From the NCBI GenBank assembly GCA_029582155.1, contig CM055909.1, positions 16,278,616-16,342,615 on the forward strand: a DNA stretch of 64,000 nt. Reading direction: 5' to 3'. The position numbers and the translations under genes are program-made. Shown one piece after another: positions 33,775-46,745 of the stretch. Source of the DNA: Panopea generosa. Its lineage: Eukaryota > Mollusca > Bivalvia > Adapedonta > Hiatellidae. Position 1 is the first letter of the stretch. Every line of letters begins with the position of its first letter. Under the pieces are notes generated by a model. It made no database searches. It worked only from the letters and a program-made list of their open reading frames with translations, and was not told the origin of the DNA.

Positions 33775-34860
33775 TCTAGTTCTAGCAGACACAATTATGT
33801 AAATGGTCTTGTAATTTTTGTTTTACCAACACGACCCTTCACAGCTGGAACATGATTATCCTTTCCAGTGTATACGTCAATTATTCATCCAAACAGCCAA
33901 CACCCTCTTGGTGTATCTGGTGATATAACAAAAACTACATTCAGGTCTCTTTTTTTTGTGAACAAATTTGTTCTGGTGTTAAGTCCTGGCACCGATTGCA
34001 CACATGTTCCTGAATGCGGCATCATTTAACAGAATAACCTGTTGTATCCAGTGAATCAGGTGTGAATAATCCGTCAATTTCTTCATGTAACAAATGATTT
34101 GGTGTTAATGGTATGCCATCCAATGGATTAGCAGAATGGTAAATTAAAGGTCGAGAGTTTACAAGTGCTTCAGCACCTGTGAAAGCTGTCATAAGCTCTT
34201 CGTCAGTAATGTCAGCTTTGCCAAGTGTAGTTGAACTGCCCGTTTTGCTGCTTTTATCATTGTTTAGTGAACTCCATTGAAATGTGGCAATCCCTTTATT
34301 GGCTGTAGATTCCACTGCTGGTATTCGGTCTGGATCTCGCTGATTTACAAGTTCTTTCAGTTCTCTGTCAGCACAATCAGAATTTGTACCATTGTCAAAT
34401 AATACCATATAATATAATGTTGATAATCCTCTTCTATTAACCATGAGCTTGTATCCAGATCAAATGCAACTTCTAAATGAACTGCTCTGCCATTAAGCAC
34501 ATAAATAAGCACAAATAATGTTTTTCTTGTCATTTGCCCCTGCCTTGTATGGGACCAAGTGGTCCACCAGTCTACAGCAATGCGACTTAAATTTTTTAGT
34601 GGTAAAGTGACTCTAAAATCTGAGAGTGGAGCCATAATCTGTGATGCCACTGTTGCTTTTCTCCCTTTTACACTCCATACACTGAAATCTCAAATTTCCT
34701 CGTGACCACAAATTATCCAATATTTTGACGACAATTCTGCAAGTGTATGTACCAGCGGTGTGATGAACTTTTTCGTGATAGTATTTAACTGAGTTTTGTT
34801 ACCCAATTCTGGCCCTTAGCCGAGGTAAACATGTCTCTCCTTTGAAACCTGCTCTATTTT
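33775..34860 (-). pseudogene. BEL/Pao retrotransposon integrase fragment
   Basis: Read on -, an H2C2-like region (YHEKVHHTAGTYT, LSSKYWII) comes first, then VASQIMAPLSDFRVTLPL. The core follows with VDWW, RAVHLEVAFDLDTSSWL, a frame change, FDNGTNSDCADRELKELVN and ADITDEELMTAFTGAEALVN with SRPLIYHSANP. The end has VISPDTPRGCWLFGWIID and VGKTKITRPF. This is the typical BEL/Pao integrase order. The core carries an internal deletion and frameshifts. The RT and LTRs were not recognised. Confidence 0.8.
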
Positions 34861-34869
34861 TTAATCTTT

Positions 34870-37200
34870 AAAACCATTTATTATTTAAATCTATCAACCA
34901 TTTTATATTTACTTTCTCGTCAGTAACACATGTCAGTTTAGGTCTTCAGTAGGGTTTTTGACTTAATGATAGATAGATATCTCCCTCAAAAACTGGAATT
35001 AACACCCTCTTTAACTGTTACCATAGGTCATCACCTAATTTCTTGTCCTTTTCTGTACCATATTTGAAACTTTAATGTCCCTGTGTTTCACACTACCAGT
35101 TTTGCTGCTTTTCACACTAACTATTTCTGAATACATAATCCTATTATATTTTAATATTTCATCATACTGCTCTTCTATAATGTTAACTTCTATTACTTTA
35201 ATCATTTCATCAGTCCTACCAGACACTTTACAAAAAATTGACATCGTCGATAGCTTCAATGGCCACATCAATTGTCATCTATAATTCTCCTTGCAGCTTT
35301 CCTCCTGGACTTTCTAAGCTTTAATTTCTCCATTTAAGCTTCAGTTTCATGATTTTTATACGCTGACGTTAATTAAATATGTTTCAGACATTATTACTGT
35401 ATTTCTATTTTTCTGTTGATGTGTCTGAATGGCGTATATCCGATTACCACTACAATTACTTTGATTTCCTGCTCTGTGTTCATTTAGTTTAAATAGCACT
35501 GTAATTTACAACATAATTCTACATATTCACACTTCAAACCTTGCACTGCTGCCAATTAATGTTCCGATGGTGATGGGACGATGGAAGTGATCGAACAGTG
35601 ACGATGGAAATGACGATAAATTCTTGTTTTATTTTCTCCGAATACATGGTTGATGAGTTATCAAGGGAAACAATCCTGTTCCAATAATAAAGGGAAGTAA
35701 CCCTAAACTACATAAAATACACTATAGAATATATCCAATTCTTTACCTGAGCCTGAACCTGAGCAAGGGGTTATATAGACAAGGAAAGGTAAACTGGTTT
35801 ATGAACGTTCGCGAATTCACGCAAAATTTTAATATATCTCGTTTTCAGTTATCTTAACTTCCAGTCATCTCAGGAACACAAATCAAAATTCTTACATTGC
35901 AGAATGAAATTCTCATCAAAACAATACCATTCCCTTAATTTGCCAAGTTATTGATAATTCGTGAGCTACTGTATTAACATTTAGTTGGGCGGTGCCAGTA
36001 TCCTATCCTTCCATACAAGTCCTTGACCTGAGCCAGCAGGTAAATACCCGTCTGTATTGACCATAGGCCAGAATGTTCAGGACCCCATGAAGAGTTGTTA
36101 TGGATCATCTGTTAGCTCTCAATGGCATAAAACATATATTATATTAAATATTCAATCGTTCAATCAATCGACCAACAATTCGTTGTAAGAATAATCTTAA
36201 TAAACAATAAGAACCGTTTCAAAAACATATAAAATAATTAATAAATCTTGACTTCTAAATTAAGTTTCAATTAAAATTCTATATAAACATGTCTGAAAAC
36301 CGGAAAGGCTCATGTCATGGCACGTCTTGTGTCATCTGTTTTACGTCTTCCTTTGGTGCACTTTATTTACATGAATATTGCTCATGTATGTGAAACTATA
36401 CAAAAAAAAAAACAATCACAAATTTAAAATTGTCTGCATTATCAAAAATTAGTGACATTCTTAAAATTCTGAAGAACAGCTCTGACATCAGTTTTGTTTT
36501 AAATTCTTAAATAGAAATAATTTCGAAAAAAGTTCTATCACAGTTGTAGTACAAATGGTGTCCCCGGGTTGTAATCATCTTCGGGTCGCATGTGACTATT
36601 TTAGAAAATAATATGATAATTTTTAATTGAAATGGATCTGATAATTGCCTTATTTTTTAAACTGAGGCTATTTGAGAGCCTTCACATATCTGTATTTCCC
36701 GTTGTTGTGTTTTCAAAAAATTACTAAACCAAAAATGAGGACCAAATTTTACACCAATCCAATGGGCGAGCTTGACAAAACATTACAAACAATGCTACAT
36801 CATTGGCAGTCAGTGTGTAGTTGGCAGCGTTTATAAGTTGATAATGTTACATGTTTTTGTATGTTCAAATACTGCAGTTTTGCCGTATACCTTACCTTTA
36901 TCCCAATAACAACATGGATGGGACAAAATCGTTTTAATTTAGCAGTGGACTATTTATTACTGCCAGTATGCGACCATCCAACAAAACAGTTTACTGTTTT
37001 TCAGTTTTATTTTTTATGTTCAATATTACATGTGGTCATAATTAAAATATGTTTGTTTACCAATGCTTCTACTGAAATTTCTCTCTGTAACCGAAAAATG
37101 TTTTATCTACTTTGAATGCAATATTAATGTTTATTTCAAGAATTATGTCAATTTTTTGTTAAAAATAACAATAAAATGAAACAAATCTGGAAAGAAAAAA
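34870..37200. other. No gene recognised; one SINE tail
   Basis: AT-rich. ORFs at 35035-35284 overlap on both strands and are hydrophobic or low-complexity. A 3' piece of SINE family A in + orientation lies at about 36085-36173 ('catctgttagctctcaatgg', 'caatcgttcaatcaatcga'). Nothing else is supported. Confidence 0.4.
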
Positions 37201-37202
37201 CA

Positions 37203-38213
37203 CCAACTACCTGTGTCTATATATAAGCACCGTAAACCAACACCAGCTACCTGTGTCTATATATAAGCACCGTAAACGTCAGCTACCTGTGTCTATATAT
37301 ATGCACCGTAAACGCCAGCTACCTGTGTCTATATATAAGCACCGTAAACGCCAGCTACCTGTGTCTATATATAAGCACCGTAAACACCAGCTGCCTGTGT
37401 CTATATATAAGCACCGTAAACACCAGCTACCTGTGCCTATATATAAGCACCGTAAACACCAGCTACCTGTGCCTATATATAAGCACCGTAAACACCAGCT
37501 AACTGTGTCTACATATAAGCACCGTAAACACCAGCTACCTGTGTCTACATATAAGCACCGTAAACACCAGCTACCTGTGTCTACATATAAGCACCGTAAA
37601 CACCAGCTACCTGTGTCTATATATAAGCACCGTAAACCAACACCAGCTACCTATGTCTATTTATAAGCACCGTAAACACCAGCTATCTGTGTCTATATAT
37701 AAGCACCGTAAACCAACACAAGCTACCTGTGTCTATATATAAGCACCGTAAACACCAGCTGCCTGTGTCTATATATAACCACCGTAAACACCAGCTTTCT
37801 ATGTCTATATAAAAGCACCGTAAACACCAGCTACCTGTGTCTATATGTAAGCACCGTAAACCAACACCAGTTACTTGTGTCTATATTAAAGCACCGTAAA
37901 CACCAGCTTTCTATGTCTATATATAAGCACCGTAAACACCAGCTACCTGTGTCTATATATATAAGCACCGTAAACCAACACAAGCTACCTGTGTCTATAT
38001 ATAAGCACCGTAAACACCAGCTACCTGTGTCTATATATAAGCACCGTAAACACCAGCTGCCTGTGTCTATATATAAGCACCGTAAACCAACACCAGTTAC
38101 TTGTGTCTATATTAAAGCACCGTAAACACCAGCTTTCTATGTCTATATATAAGCACCGTAAACACAAGCTACCTGTGTCTATATATAAGCACCGTAAACC
38201 AACACCAATATAT
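37203..38213. repeat. 36-bp minisatellite (39-bp variants), about 28 copies
   Basis: The unit has the core CTATATATAAGCACCGTAAA followed by 'caccagctacctgtgt'; some units carry an extra 'cca'. Both lengths are multiples of three, so ORFs repeating VSIYKHRKHQLP stay open for up to 137 codons. I interpret these as by-products of the repeat. Confidence 0.95.
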
Positions 38214-38289
38214 ATATTCATGTGTATAGCAAAGTAACTGTGCATACAAACAGATTACCTTTTATTTTTACTGTTTCTTTAATATATGC

Positions 38290-39240
38290 TTGATTATTTA
38301 TTAAATTCTTTCTCTTAAAAGTTTGGTTAACTTCATGCATTTTGCAACCAATCTGATTGCTATTCGGAGAAAGTGTTTGTGAACCTTCTTACTTGATAAT
38401 GATAGTAATCTTCGACCAATTAACTTTTGCACTTTAGTCTCATTTGTACCGTTATTGAGTTCATTTATGACAGAATAGCCAAATTGTGAAACTATGATTC
38501 TGTAGACATTTTGTCGCAATATTGATGAGTGTGAACAATCAAACAACATGTGAAAAAATAGCATTACAAATCATTATTCCGCAGAAATGACACAGATATT
38601 GGTGTTTATTTTCAGACATTTGACATATCCACAAATTACTCACTGTGTGTGCACAAGCTTGTGTTTTTCTGGGTCAGTACTGCAATCTCAGATTAATGCA
38701 TGTTCAATGTTAGTGTGTAAGAATTTAAATCTGCTAAAATTATCATCGCTTTACAGACGAGAACGCCAAGATTCGGTTTCGAATCTATGTACATTAATGG
38801 ATTTCCATTCGATTTTATTTGGGAACGAACCTGGCTGTATGTTTCTGACAAGATGGTGAGACATGTCATATTTTGTAAGAATATTAACAATATCAGGAAT
38901 AAATCCGCGTTGACTCTTATCCGATCTACATTTATATATGGAGAGGCGCGCATTGAAGATTTGCTTTACAAGTAATGTATTGGGCATATTGCATAAACTT
39001 CCAAGAAAAACTTTTGCTTGTCGATTTGAGACCGCACGGTTCTAAGCGTAGCATGATCAAACAAATATCCGTTTGTGTTCAAATTTCAAAGTTTTGTACC
39101 TTTTCTTAAGAATCTTTCTATCCATTATAATCTTGTTTGGTCAAGTTATCGCAGAGCACGACTCCAAAGAGTAGTCTAGGTATACACAATGTCGATATAT
39201 GTGATGTTGAACGAATTGGGTTTAGATACTTCGGGTCAAG
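38290..39240 (-). pseudogene. LINE (non-LTR retrotransposon) 3' ORF fragment
   Basis: On -, the pieces read in order: LLFGVVLCDNLTKQDYNG, KRYKTLKFEHKRIFV, FFLGSLCNMPNTLLVKQIFN, DIVNILTKYDMSHHLV, FPNKIEWKSINVHRFE, a Cys/His cluster (YLCHFCG ... HMLFDCSHSSILRQ) and a basic helical tail. This is the layout of the region after the RT in many invertebrate LINEs, where a C-C-H-C cluster precedes the end. Frameshifts and stops are frequent. The 36-bp satellite abuts the 3' side. Confidence 0.65.
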
Positions 39241-39244
39241 TTTT

Positions 39245-39880
39245 AAAGGATTATATTGGCAAGTAACACTAAAACGCTGTTAATCAAGACTTTTCCTGTA
39301 TGCAGTGTGCACAAAACAATGTTAATGTATTGACGTATAACCTTTATTTACTTGAAAGTTATCAAAATAACAGTAATTGAATATTGGCCAAAACTTTATT
39401 ACGTCCCGCAATAAAGTATTGCGCAATGTTTACATTGAACTCCGTAAACTTTCCGAACAAAGCCTCGAAAACGAGATTGGGAATGAGTCTTCACGATGTT
39501 ATCCGGTGATTGATCGGAAACCCGAAAGCGGTTCGTTGAAAATGGCGAATGTAAACAAAAACAATAACATGGGCTTCAGAAACCCGATGTTTGTAATAAA
39601 AAGGTTATGCAATTAGACACTTTAGACGCGTTTATCTCTTAGTTATAAGTGTATCTTCATGCTGGGCGTGTGTATTTAGGACAGGAAATTGACGTTAATA
39701 TGCCAATATAATCCCTTTATATATATATACTCAGGTAAAATAATAACATACATTTATATATGGTTTCGGATGTTGATTACATCTTTATAGTGTAATGTAC
39801 CACACTTTTCTATATGAAAAGGACTCCAGATTCAATTCCTGGCGGAGACCTCAGCACTTTTAACCATTGTACAACATAAA
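39245..39880. other. Unassigned stretch with a 79-aa ORF
   Basis: An ORF at 39377-39616 (+) ends in a segment starting MANVNKNNNMGFRNPMF, has higher GC than its surroundings and no recognised motif. It could be a leader exon or part of a LINE 5' region; neither is shown. Confidence 0.25.
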
Positions 39881-39887
39881 CACTTAA

Positions 39888-40339
39888 GGTCTCACTACAC
39901 AGTTGAATTTTGTTCTTTGTTCTATATAAAATAAGGTCTAGGAAAAAGAATTCTACACAGAATAGTTTTTAAAGTGTTTTTTTTTCATAGCAGGAATGTA
40001 TACCCACATAAAAATGCACAATAATTGGTAGGTTGTCCACTTTGATTTTTTTTAAAAGAGGGTGCAATGACACCCAGAGCTTTTTGAAAAAAGAAGTCCA
40101 CAACCGCTCATAAATACATGCATATGTTGAAATCCAATAAAAGTCACTTTTTTAACATCAGTGATGTCTTACTGCAGTATATGCTATGTCAACTTTTGCT
40201 CTACTCATCTGCAGCAAGAAATCACAGCCACTATGAACCATTTTGATTATATTGTATAACCAAAATACATAGGTCTTTTTTAAAAGCGTAAGAATCTTGC
40301 TACTGTGGCAAAAAAGGGGCGTAACTGTGTAGTGAGACG
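39888..40339. mobile_element. MITE with TTAA target-site duplication (family 2)
   Basis: The left end is GGTCTCACTACACAGTTGAA and the right end AACTGTGTAGTGAGACG, inverted over about 16 bp. TTAA flanks both sides (39884-39887 and 40340-40343). The length is 452 bp with no coding capacity. Its ends differ from the TTAA MITEs at 2912 and 50465. Confidence 0.8.
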
Positions 40340-40734
40340 TTAATTCTGTCATCCAGAACTATAACATGGATGCTATTGTAGTATACATACTGCACAGAAA
40401 CTGAACTAGCCTAATGATTTTCATAAACTGTCATGAAAACTCCAAAATTATTCTGATTCCAGAAATTAACACGCCCCAACTTACCAAACAATTTTATAAC
40501 CTTCATTTTATCATTTCAAAACAAATTTGCAATAAACAGTCAGAAGCCTTCAACAGATATCCTTAGTTGGGATTGAACCAATCTTCCATCTTAAAGATGG
40601 ATATACTTCATTGTACTATAAGGATGCGTTTTGAAGCTATATTACAGCACTACACACTAATTATGAATATAATCTTGTTTTCACTGGTTGCTTCAATAAC
40701 ATAATTTGTTGGGGAATTTGTTTTATTTAATTTC

Positions 40735-42490
40735 ATATGATTATATAAAATATGCATTTGGAATATATATAAATTTTATTTTACAATTGCTAATTGTTTT
40801 AATTAATTTCATATAATTATATAAATTATGTATTTGGAATATGCTTCATTTTTTTTTACAATTGCTAAATGTTTTAATTAAATTCATATGATTATATAAA
40901 ATCAGTTTTAGGAATAAACTTAATTATAATTTTACAATTGCTAATGTTTTAACAAATGTCATATGAATATATATAATATATATTTGGATTTTGGAATAAA
41001 CTTAAATTTGATTTTACAATAGTAATTGTTTGAATTAAATTTATATAATTATATACAATAATTATGTTTTAGTTACAATTGCTAATTTTGTTAATAAATT
41101 TCATATAATTTTATAAAATATATATTTGGAATATACATAAATTTTACTGAGAAATTTGTAATTCTTTTAATTAATTTCATATGCATATATCATATATGCA
41201 TTTGGATATACTTAAATTTTATTTTATAATTGCTAAATGGTTTATTTAATTTCATATGGTTATAAAAAATATGCATTTGGATATACTTAAATTTTATTTT
41301 ACAATTGATAATTGTTTTATTTAATTTCATATGAATATATCAAATATGTATTAAGAATATACTTAACTTTTTTTTTACAATTGCCAAGTGTTTTATTTAA
41401 TTTCATATGCATATTCAAAATTGATAATTGTTTTAATTAATTTCATATCATTGTATAAAATATGTATTTGGAATATACTTAAATTTTATTTTACAATTGC
41501 TGTTTTAATTAATTTCATATGATTATATAAAATATTTATTTGGAATATACTTTACTTCTATTTTGAAATTGGTAATTGTTTTATTTAATTTCATATAATT
41601 ATATAAAATATTTATTTGGGCTATACTTAAATTTTATTTTACTATTGCTAATTGTTCTAACTAATTTCATATGATTATATCAAATATTTATTTGGTATAT
41701 ACTTATTTTTCTTTTACAATTGCTAATTGTGTTAATTAATTTCTGATAAATATATGAAATATTTATTTGGAATATGCTTAAATTTTATTAACAATTGCTA
41801 ATTGTTTTAATTAAAGTCATTTGATTATATAAAATATTCATTGCATAACAGAATTTTATTTTACAATTGCTAATTGTGTTAAATAATTACATATGTTAAT
41901 ATCAAATATGTATATGGTATATACTTAATATTTATTTTACAATTGCAAAGTGTTTAATTAATTTTAAATCATTATATAAAATATGTATTTGGAATATACT
42001 TAAATTTTATTTTACAATTGCTTACTGTTTTAGTTAATTTCATATAATTATATAAAATAAGTTTATGGAATATACTTAAATTTTCTTTTACAATTGCTAA
42101 TTGTTTTAATTAATTTCATATAATTATAAAAAATATGTATATGGAATATATTTAATTTATATTTTACAACAACTGATAATTGTTTTAATTAATTTTATAT
42201 GATTATATAAAATATGTATTTATAATATACTTTAATGTTTTTTTTTACAATTGCTTCCTGTTTAGATTAATTGCATATAGTTATATAAAATATTTTTGGG
42301 GGATATATTGATATTTTATTGATAATTGTGTGAATTAAATCCATATGATTATGTAAAATATATATATGGAATAGACTTAAATTTTATTTGACAATTGCTA
42401 ATTTTGTTAATTTCATATAATTTTATAAAATATATATTTGGAATATACATCAATTGTATTTACAATTTCTAATTGTTTTAATTAACTTCA
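40735..42490. repeat. AT-rich satellite, about 76-bp unit, about 23 copies
   Basis: The unit includes 'attgctaattgttttaat', 'taatttcatatgattatataaaata' and 'tatttggaatatacttaaat'. Copies vary by substitutions and short gaps. It has no coding potential. Confidence 0.9.
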
Positions 42491-42719
42491 TTGCATCACA
42501 TTGTATTGAATTAAAATAAATGTAGCTGATAAGCCAGTCTCTCTCCATAAAACCACAGGTCACAATATAGAACGACTATAGAGCGGCTCAATAACGGATT
42601 CAGGACGAAAAGAACTTCAGCGCAGTCCCCCTAAAATATAGCAAGTTTAGTTAATTTATCGAAAATTTGGTGCTATTACATAACACGCCCTTTACAATTG
42701 AATATTGTTCCATTAGTAA

Positions 42720-43047
42720 TGGTAAACACACGTGCGAAGTTTTATTCACATCCAATGAGTGGTTGCATAGATATCTTAAACTTAAATGCAACTAAACGCA
42801 AAAGTTTAACCTGGGTGTTTAAGTCCTAAAAGGGCCACAACTGTGCCAAAATGCAAGCCAGAGTTATGATTCTTGTCTGTGTGTATTCCATCACACGTGC
42901 GAAGTTTCATTCACATCCAATGAGTGGTTGCATAGATATCTTAAACTTAAACGTAAAAGTTTAACCTGGGTGTCTACAGACGACGCCGACAATGACGCCG
43001 GGGTCATGGCAATAGCTCTCCTTTGACTTCGTCCCGGCGAGCTAAAA
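42720..43047. repeat. Dispersed tandem-type repeat ending GCGAGCTAAAAA
   Basis: There are two units of about 165 bp ('cacacgtgcgaagtttcattcacatcc', 'tgagtggttgcatagatatc'). They are followed by 'gacgacgccgacaatgacgcc' and the end CTTCGTCCCGGCGAGCTAAA. The same unit and end occur at 61188-61473, and a diverged series at 54694-55330. Confidence 0.75.
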
Positions 43048-43049
43048 AG

Positions 43050-43965
43050 CGTGTGCTCGTGTGATTTTTAACAAGGACCCACTGTGATTATTATGTTTGC
43101 TATATTTGTTTAGGCCTGTCTTGTATCCAGCCTTATAAAATAAGTCCATGTGGTACATTTACCAATATCATTTGTGTAGTGCAGTTCTCCTTAAATAAGT
43201 CTGCAAACGTTTAAAAGTCAGAATATACAAAAACAGTACATAACTACAATATATTACGATATCCTTAAGGTTCACTAATTCAGCATGTTGCGTCTCAAAT
43301 ATCAAAATGTTCTTAGTAACGATAAAGACATGGTGTGACGGGTGTAGGAAGTAAAAGTAATAAAATTGATTTCTATACCACCCACCGCAAGGACAAAACA
43401 ATTTTGCCTCTATGGATAAAGCCTCATTTCAAAGAAAAGAATATGGTGGGTTTTACATAATATTTATATGAAAAAAATATCATAGTCTATAGATGCTATA
43501 TATATATTCACACCCTCGCTACCCTCCAAACACACTTTAAAAATTACCCCCAACCCTCACAGAAAAATAAAAACAACAAAATATATTCATATAAAAATAA
43601 GACACATTAAAAAAAATATATATATATGAGGGATCAGACATAGAGTCGTTTAATCCATGATTAGTTTTGTCATTGGTCAGGTAAAGGGATTCCGAACACC
43701 GATACATATGATTCCGTTTTTGCGCGACGTGGAACAGCAATGGGTTTACCTTGTATTGTGGCTGATAGTGTTGCTTTGGATGTACTCTTTTTTTTAAAAA
43801 TTGTTCTGTTCCTATATTTCGTTTTTCATATTTTACACCATACTGTCCTGCATTCTAATATGGTGAACACTTAGAATTAAAATGGTTCATAATAGCAACT
43901 AATTTTTTTTAAATAATTAATTTTACATCGAATGTGAAAGAAGTTTTTACAACTTTGAAAAATCA
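43050..43965. other. No gene seen
   Basis: AT-rich spacer. Short - strand ORFs (43168-43401, 43537-43740) carry no recognisable motif. Confidence 0.4.
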
Positions 43966-43969
43966 CACT

Positions 43970-44820
43970 CGTGGTCTTCCTGGGGAGAACCAGCAAATTA
44001 AGCTGTATGGATAAAGTGCCTTGCTCAAAGACACATCACATAGACGTGGTGGAGGATCAAGGACACATCACATTGCCGTGGTGGAGGATCAATGACACAT
44101 CACATAGCCGTGGTGGAGGATCAAGAACATGTCACATAGCCGTGGTGGAGGATCAAGGATACATCACATAGCCGTGGTGGAGGATCAATGACACATCACA
44201 TAGCCGTGGTGGAGGATCAAGGACATATCACATAGCCGTGGTGGAGGATCAAGGACACATCATATAACCGTGGTGGGGGATCAATGACACATTACATAGC
44301 CGTGTTGGAAGATCAAGGACACATCACATAGCCGTGGTGGAGGATCAATGACACATCACATAGCCGTGGTGGAAGATCAAGGACACATCACATAGCCGTG
44401 GTGGAAGATCAAGTACACATCAAATAGCCGTGGTGGAGGATCAATGACACATCACATAGCCGTGGTAGAAGATCAATGACACATCACATAGCCGTGGTGG
44501 AGAATCAAGGACACATCACATAGCCGTGGTGGAAGATCAAGGACACATCACATAGCCGTGGTGGAGGATCAAGGACACACCACATAGCCGTGGTGGAAGA
44601 TCAAGGACACATCACATAGACGTGGTGGAGGATCAATGACACATCACATAGCCGTGGTAGAAGATCAATGACACATCACATAGCCGTGGTGGAGGATCAA
44701 TGACACATCACATAGCCGTGGTGGAAGATCAAGGACACATCACATAGCCGGTGGAGGATCAAACTCACGACTCTGATCATAGACCCGACGTCTAACACTG
44801 GATGGCGCGCTAAACTTTAG
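43970..44820. repeat. 32-bp minisatellite grown inside a SINE, about 22 copies
   Basis: The array (about 44034-44760) has the unit ACACATCACATAGCCGTGGT plus 'ggaggatcaagg'. Its left flank ('aagtgccttgctcaaagac') and right flank ('ggaggatcaaactcacgactctgatcatagacccgacg') together form the tRNA-derived SINE pattern with its B-box region. The repeat is therefore an internal SINE segment amplified in place. Confidence 0.8.
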
Positions 44821-44924
44821 TTCTAAATTCACTTGAAACAGTTGCAAACTTAATATGCAAATAGTTCTTTAATTAATCAAAACAATTGCTAAACACACAA
44901 ACAATTTCACCAGAGATTACCCGA

Positions 44925-46745
44925 GCGGGGATTCAATATCGTATAACAATCATCACGGATATTGTGGCCGGGCGGGGATTCCGGAAATGGCGTATAACAA
45001 TCAACACGGAGATTGTGGCCGGGCGGGGATTCAATGCCGTATAACAATCATCACGGAGATTCTGACCGAGCGGTGTTTCAATGACATATAACAATCAACT
45101 CGGAGACTATGGCCGAGCAGGGATTCAATGCCGTATAACAATCATCACGGAGGTTGAGGCGGGCGGGGATTCAATGCCGTATAACAATCATCACGGAGAT
45201 TCTGACCGAGCGGTGTTTCAATGACATATAACAATCAACTCGGAGACTATGGCCGAGCAGGGATTCAATGCCGTATAACAATCATCACGGAGGTTGAGGC
45301 GGGCGGGGATTCAACGTCGTAGAACAATCATCACGGAGATTCTGACTGAGCGGAGATTCAATGTCGCATAACAATCAACTCGGAGATTGTAGCTGAGTGG
45401 CGATTCATTGTCGTATAACAATCAACACGGAGATTGTGGCTGAGTGGCGATTTATTGTCGTATAACAATCAACACGGAGATTGTGGCTGAGTGGCGATTT
45501 ATTGTCGTATAACAATCAACACGGAGATTGTGGTGCGGGCGGTGATTAAATGTCGTATAACAATCATCGCGGAGATTATGGCCGAGCGAGGATTCAATGT
45601 CGTATAACAATCAATTCGGAGATTGTGGCCGAGTGGCAATTCATTGTCGTATAACAATCATCACGGAGATTGTGACCGGGCAATTCATTGTCGCATAACA
45701 ATCATCACGGAAATTGTTGGGCGAGCGGGGATTCATTGTCGTATAACAATCATCATGGTGATTGTGGCCAGGCGCCGATTCATTGTAGCATAACAATCAT
45801 CACAGAGATTGTTGGGCAGGCGGGGATTCATTGTCGTATAACAATTATCACGGAGGTTGGGGCGAGCGGGGATTCAATACCGTATAACAATCATCACGGA
45901 AGTGTGGGCAGGCAGGGATTCAATGTCGTTTAACAATCATCACGGAGATTGTGGCCGAGCGGTGATTCATTGCCTGTATAACAATCATCACGAAGGTTGA
46001 GGCGGGCGGGGATTCAATGTCGTTTAACAATCATCACGGAGATTGTGGCCTAGCTGCGATTTTTGTCGTATAACAATCATCACGGAGGTTTGGGTGGGCA
46101 GAGATTCAATGTCGTTTAAAATCATCACGAAGGTTGAGGCGGGCGGTGGTCGAGTGGCGATTTATTGCCGTATAACAATCATCATGGAGGTTCGGGCGGG
46201 CGGAGATCCAATGCCGTATGACAATCATCACGGAGATTGTGGCCGAGTGGCGATTCATTGCCGTATAATAATCATCACGGAGGCGGGCGGGGATTCAATG
46301 TCGTATAACAATCATCACGGAGATTGTGGCCGAGTGGCGATTTATAGTCGTATAACAATCATCACGGAGGTTCGGGCGGGCGCAGATTCAATGCCGTATA
46401 ACAATCATCACGGAGGTTTGGGCGGGCGGGGATTCAATGTCGTATAACAATCATCACGGAGATTGTGGTCGAGCGGAGATTCAGGCCGAGCGGCGATTTA
46501 TTGCCGTATAACAATCATCACGAAGGTTGGGGCGGGCGGGGATTCAATGTCGTATAACAATCATCACGGAGGTTTGAGCGGGCGGGGATTCAATGTCGTT
46601 TAACAATCATCACGGAGATTGTGGCCGAGCGGCGATTTATTGTCGTATAACAATCATCACGGAGGTTCGGGCGGGCGGAGATTCAATGCCGTATAACAAT
46701 CATCACGGAAGTTGAGGTGGGCGGGGATTAAATGTCGTTTAACAA
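44925..46745. repeat. 47-bp minisatellite derived from SINE family A, about 39 copies
   Basis: The unit contains TATAACAATCATCACGGAGA, then 'ttgtggccgggcggggattcaatgtcg'. SINE family A (for example 51125-51175) has 'atatcaatcatcacggagactgttgctgggcggggattcgaactc' at the same place. The array is thus an amplified SINE segment in which the B-box end is altered to 'gattcaatg'. The ORFs over the array (45688-46447) are repeat translations. Confidence 0.9.

Noticed and set aside
37253-38125. Long ORFs over the 36-bp array as a repeat protein gene
   Set aside because: The frame stays open only because unit length is a multiple of three; no splice sites, start context or flanking coding sequence were seen.
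45688-46447. ORFs rich in HNHHG / ITIIT repeats
   Set aside because: Translations of the 47-bp satellite.
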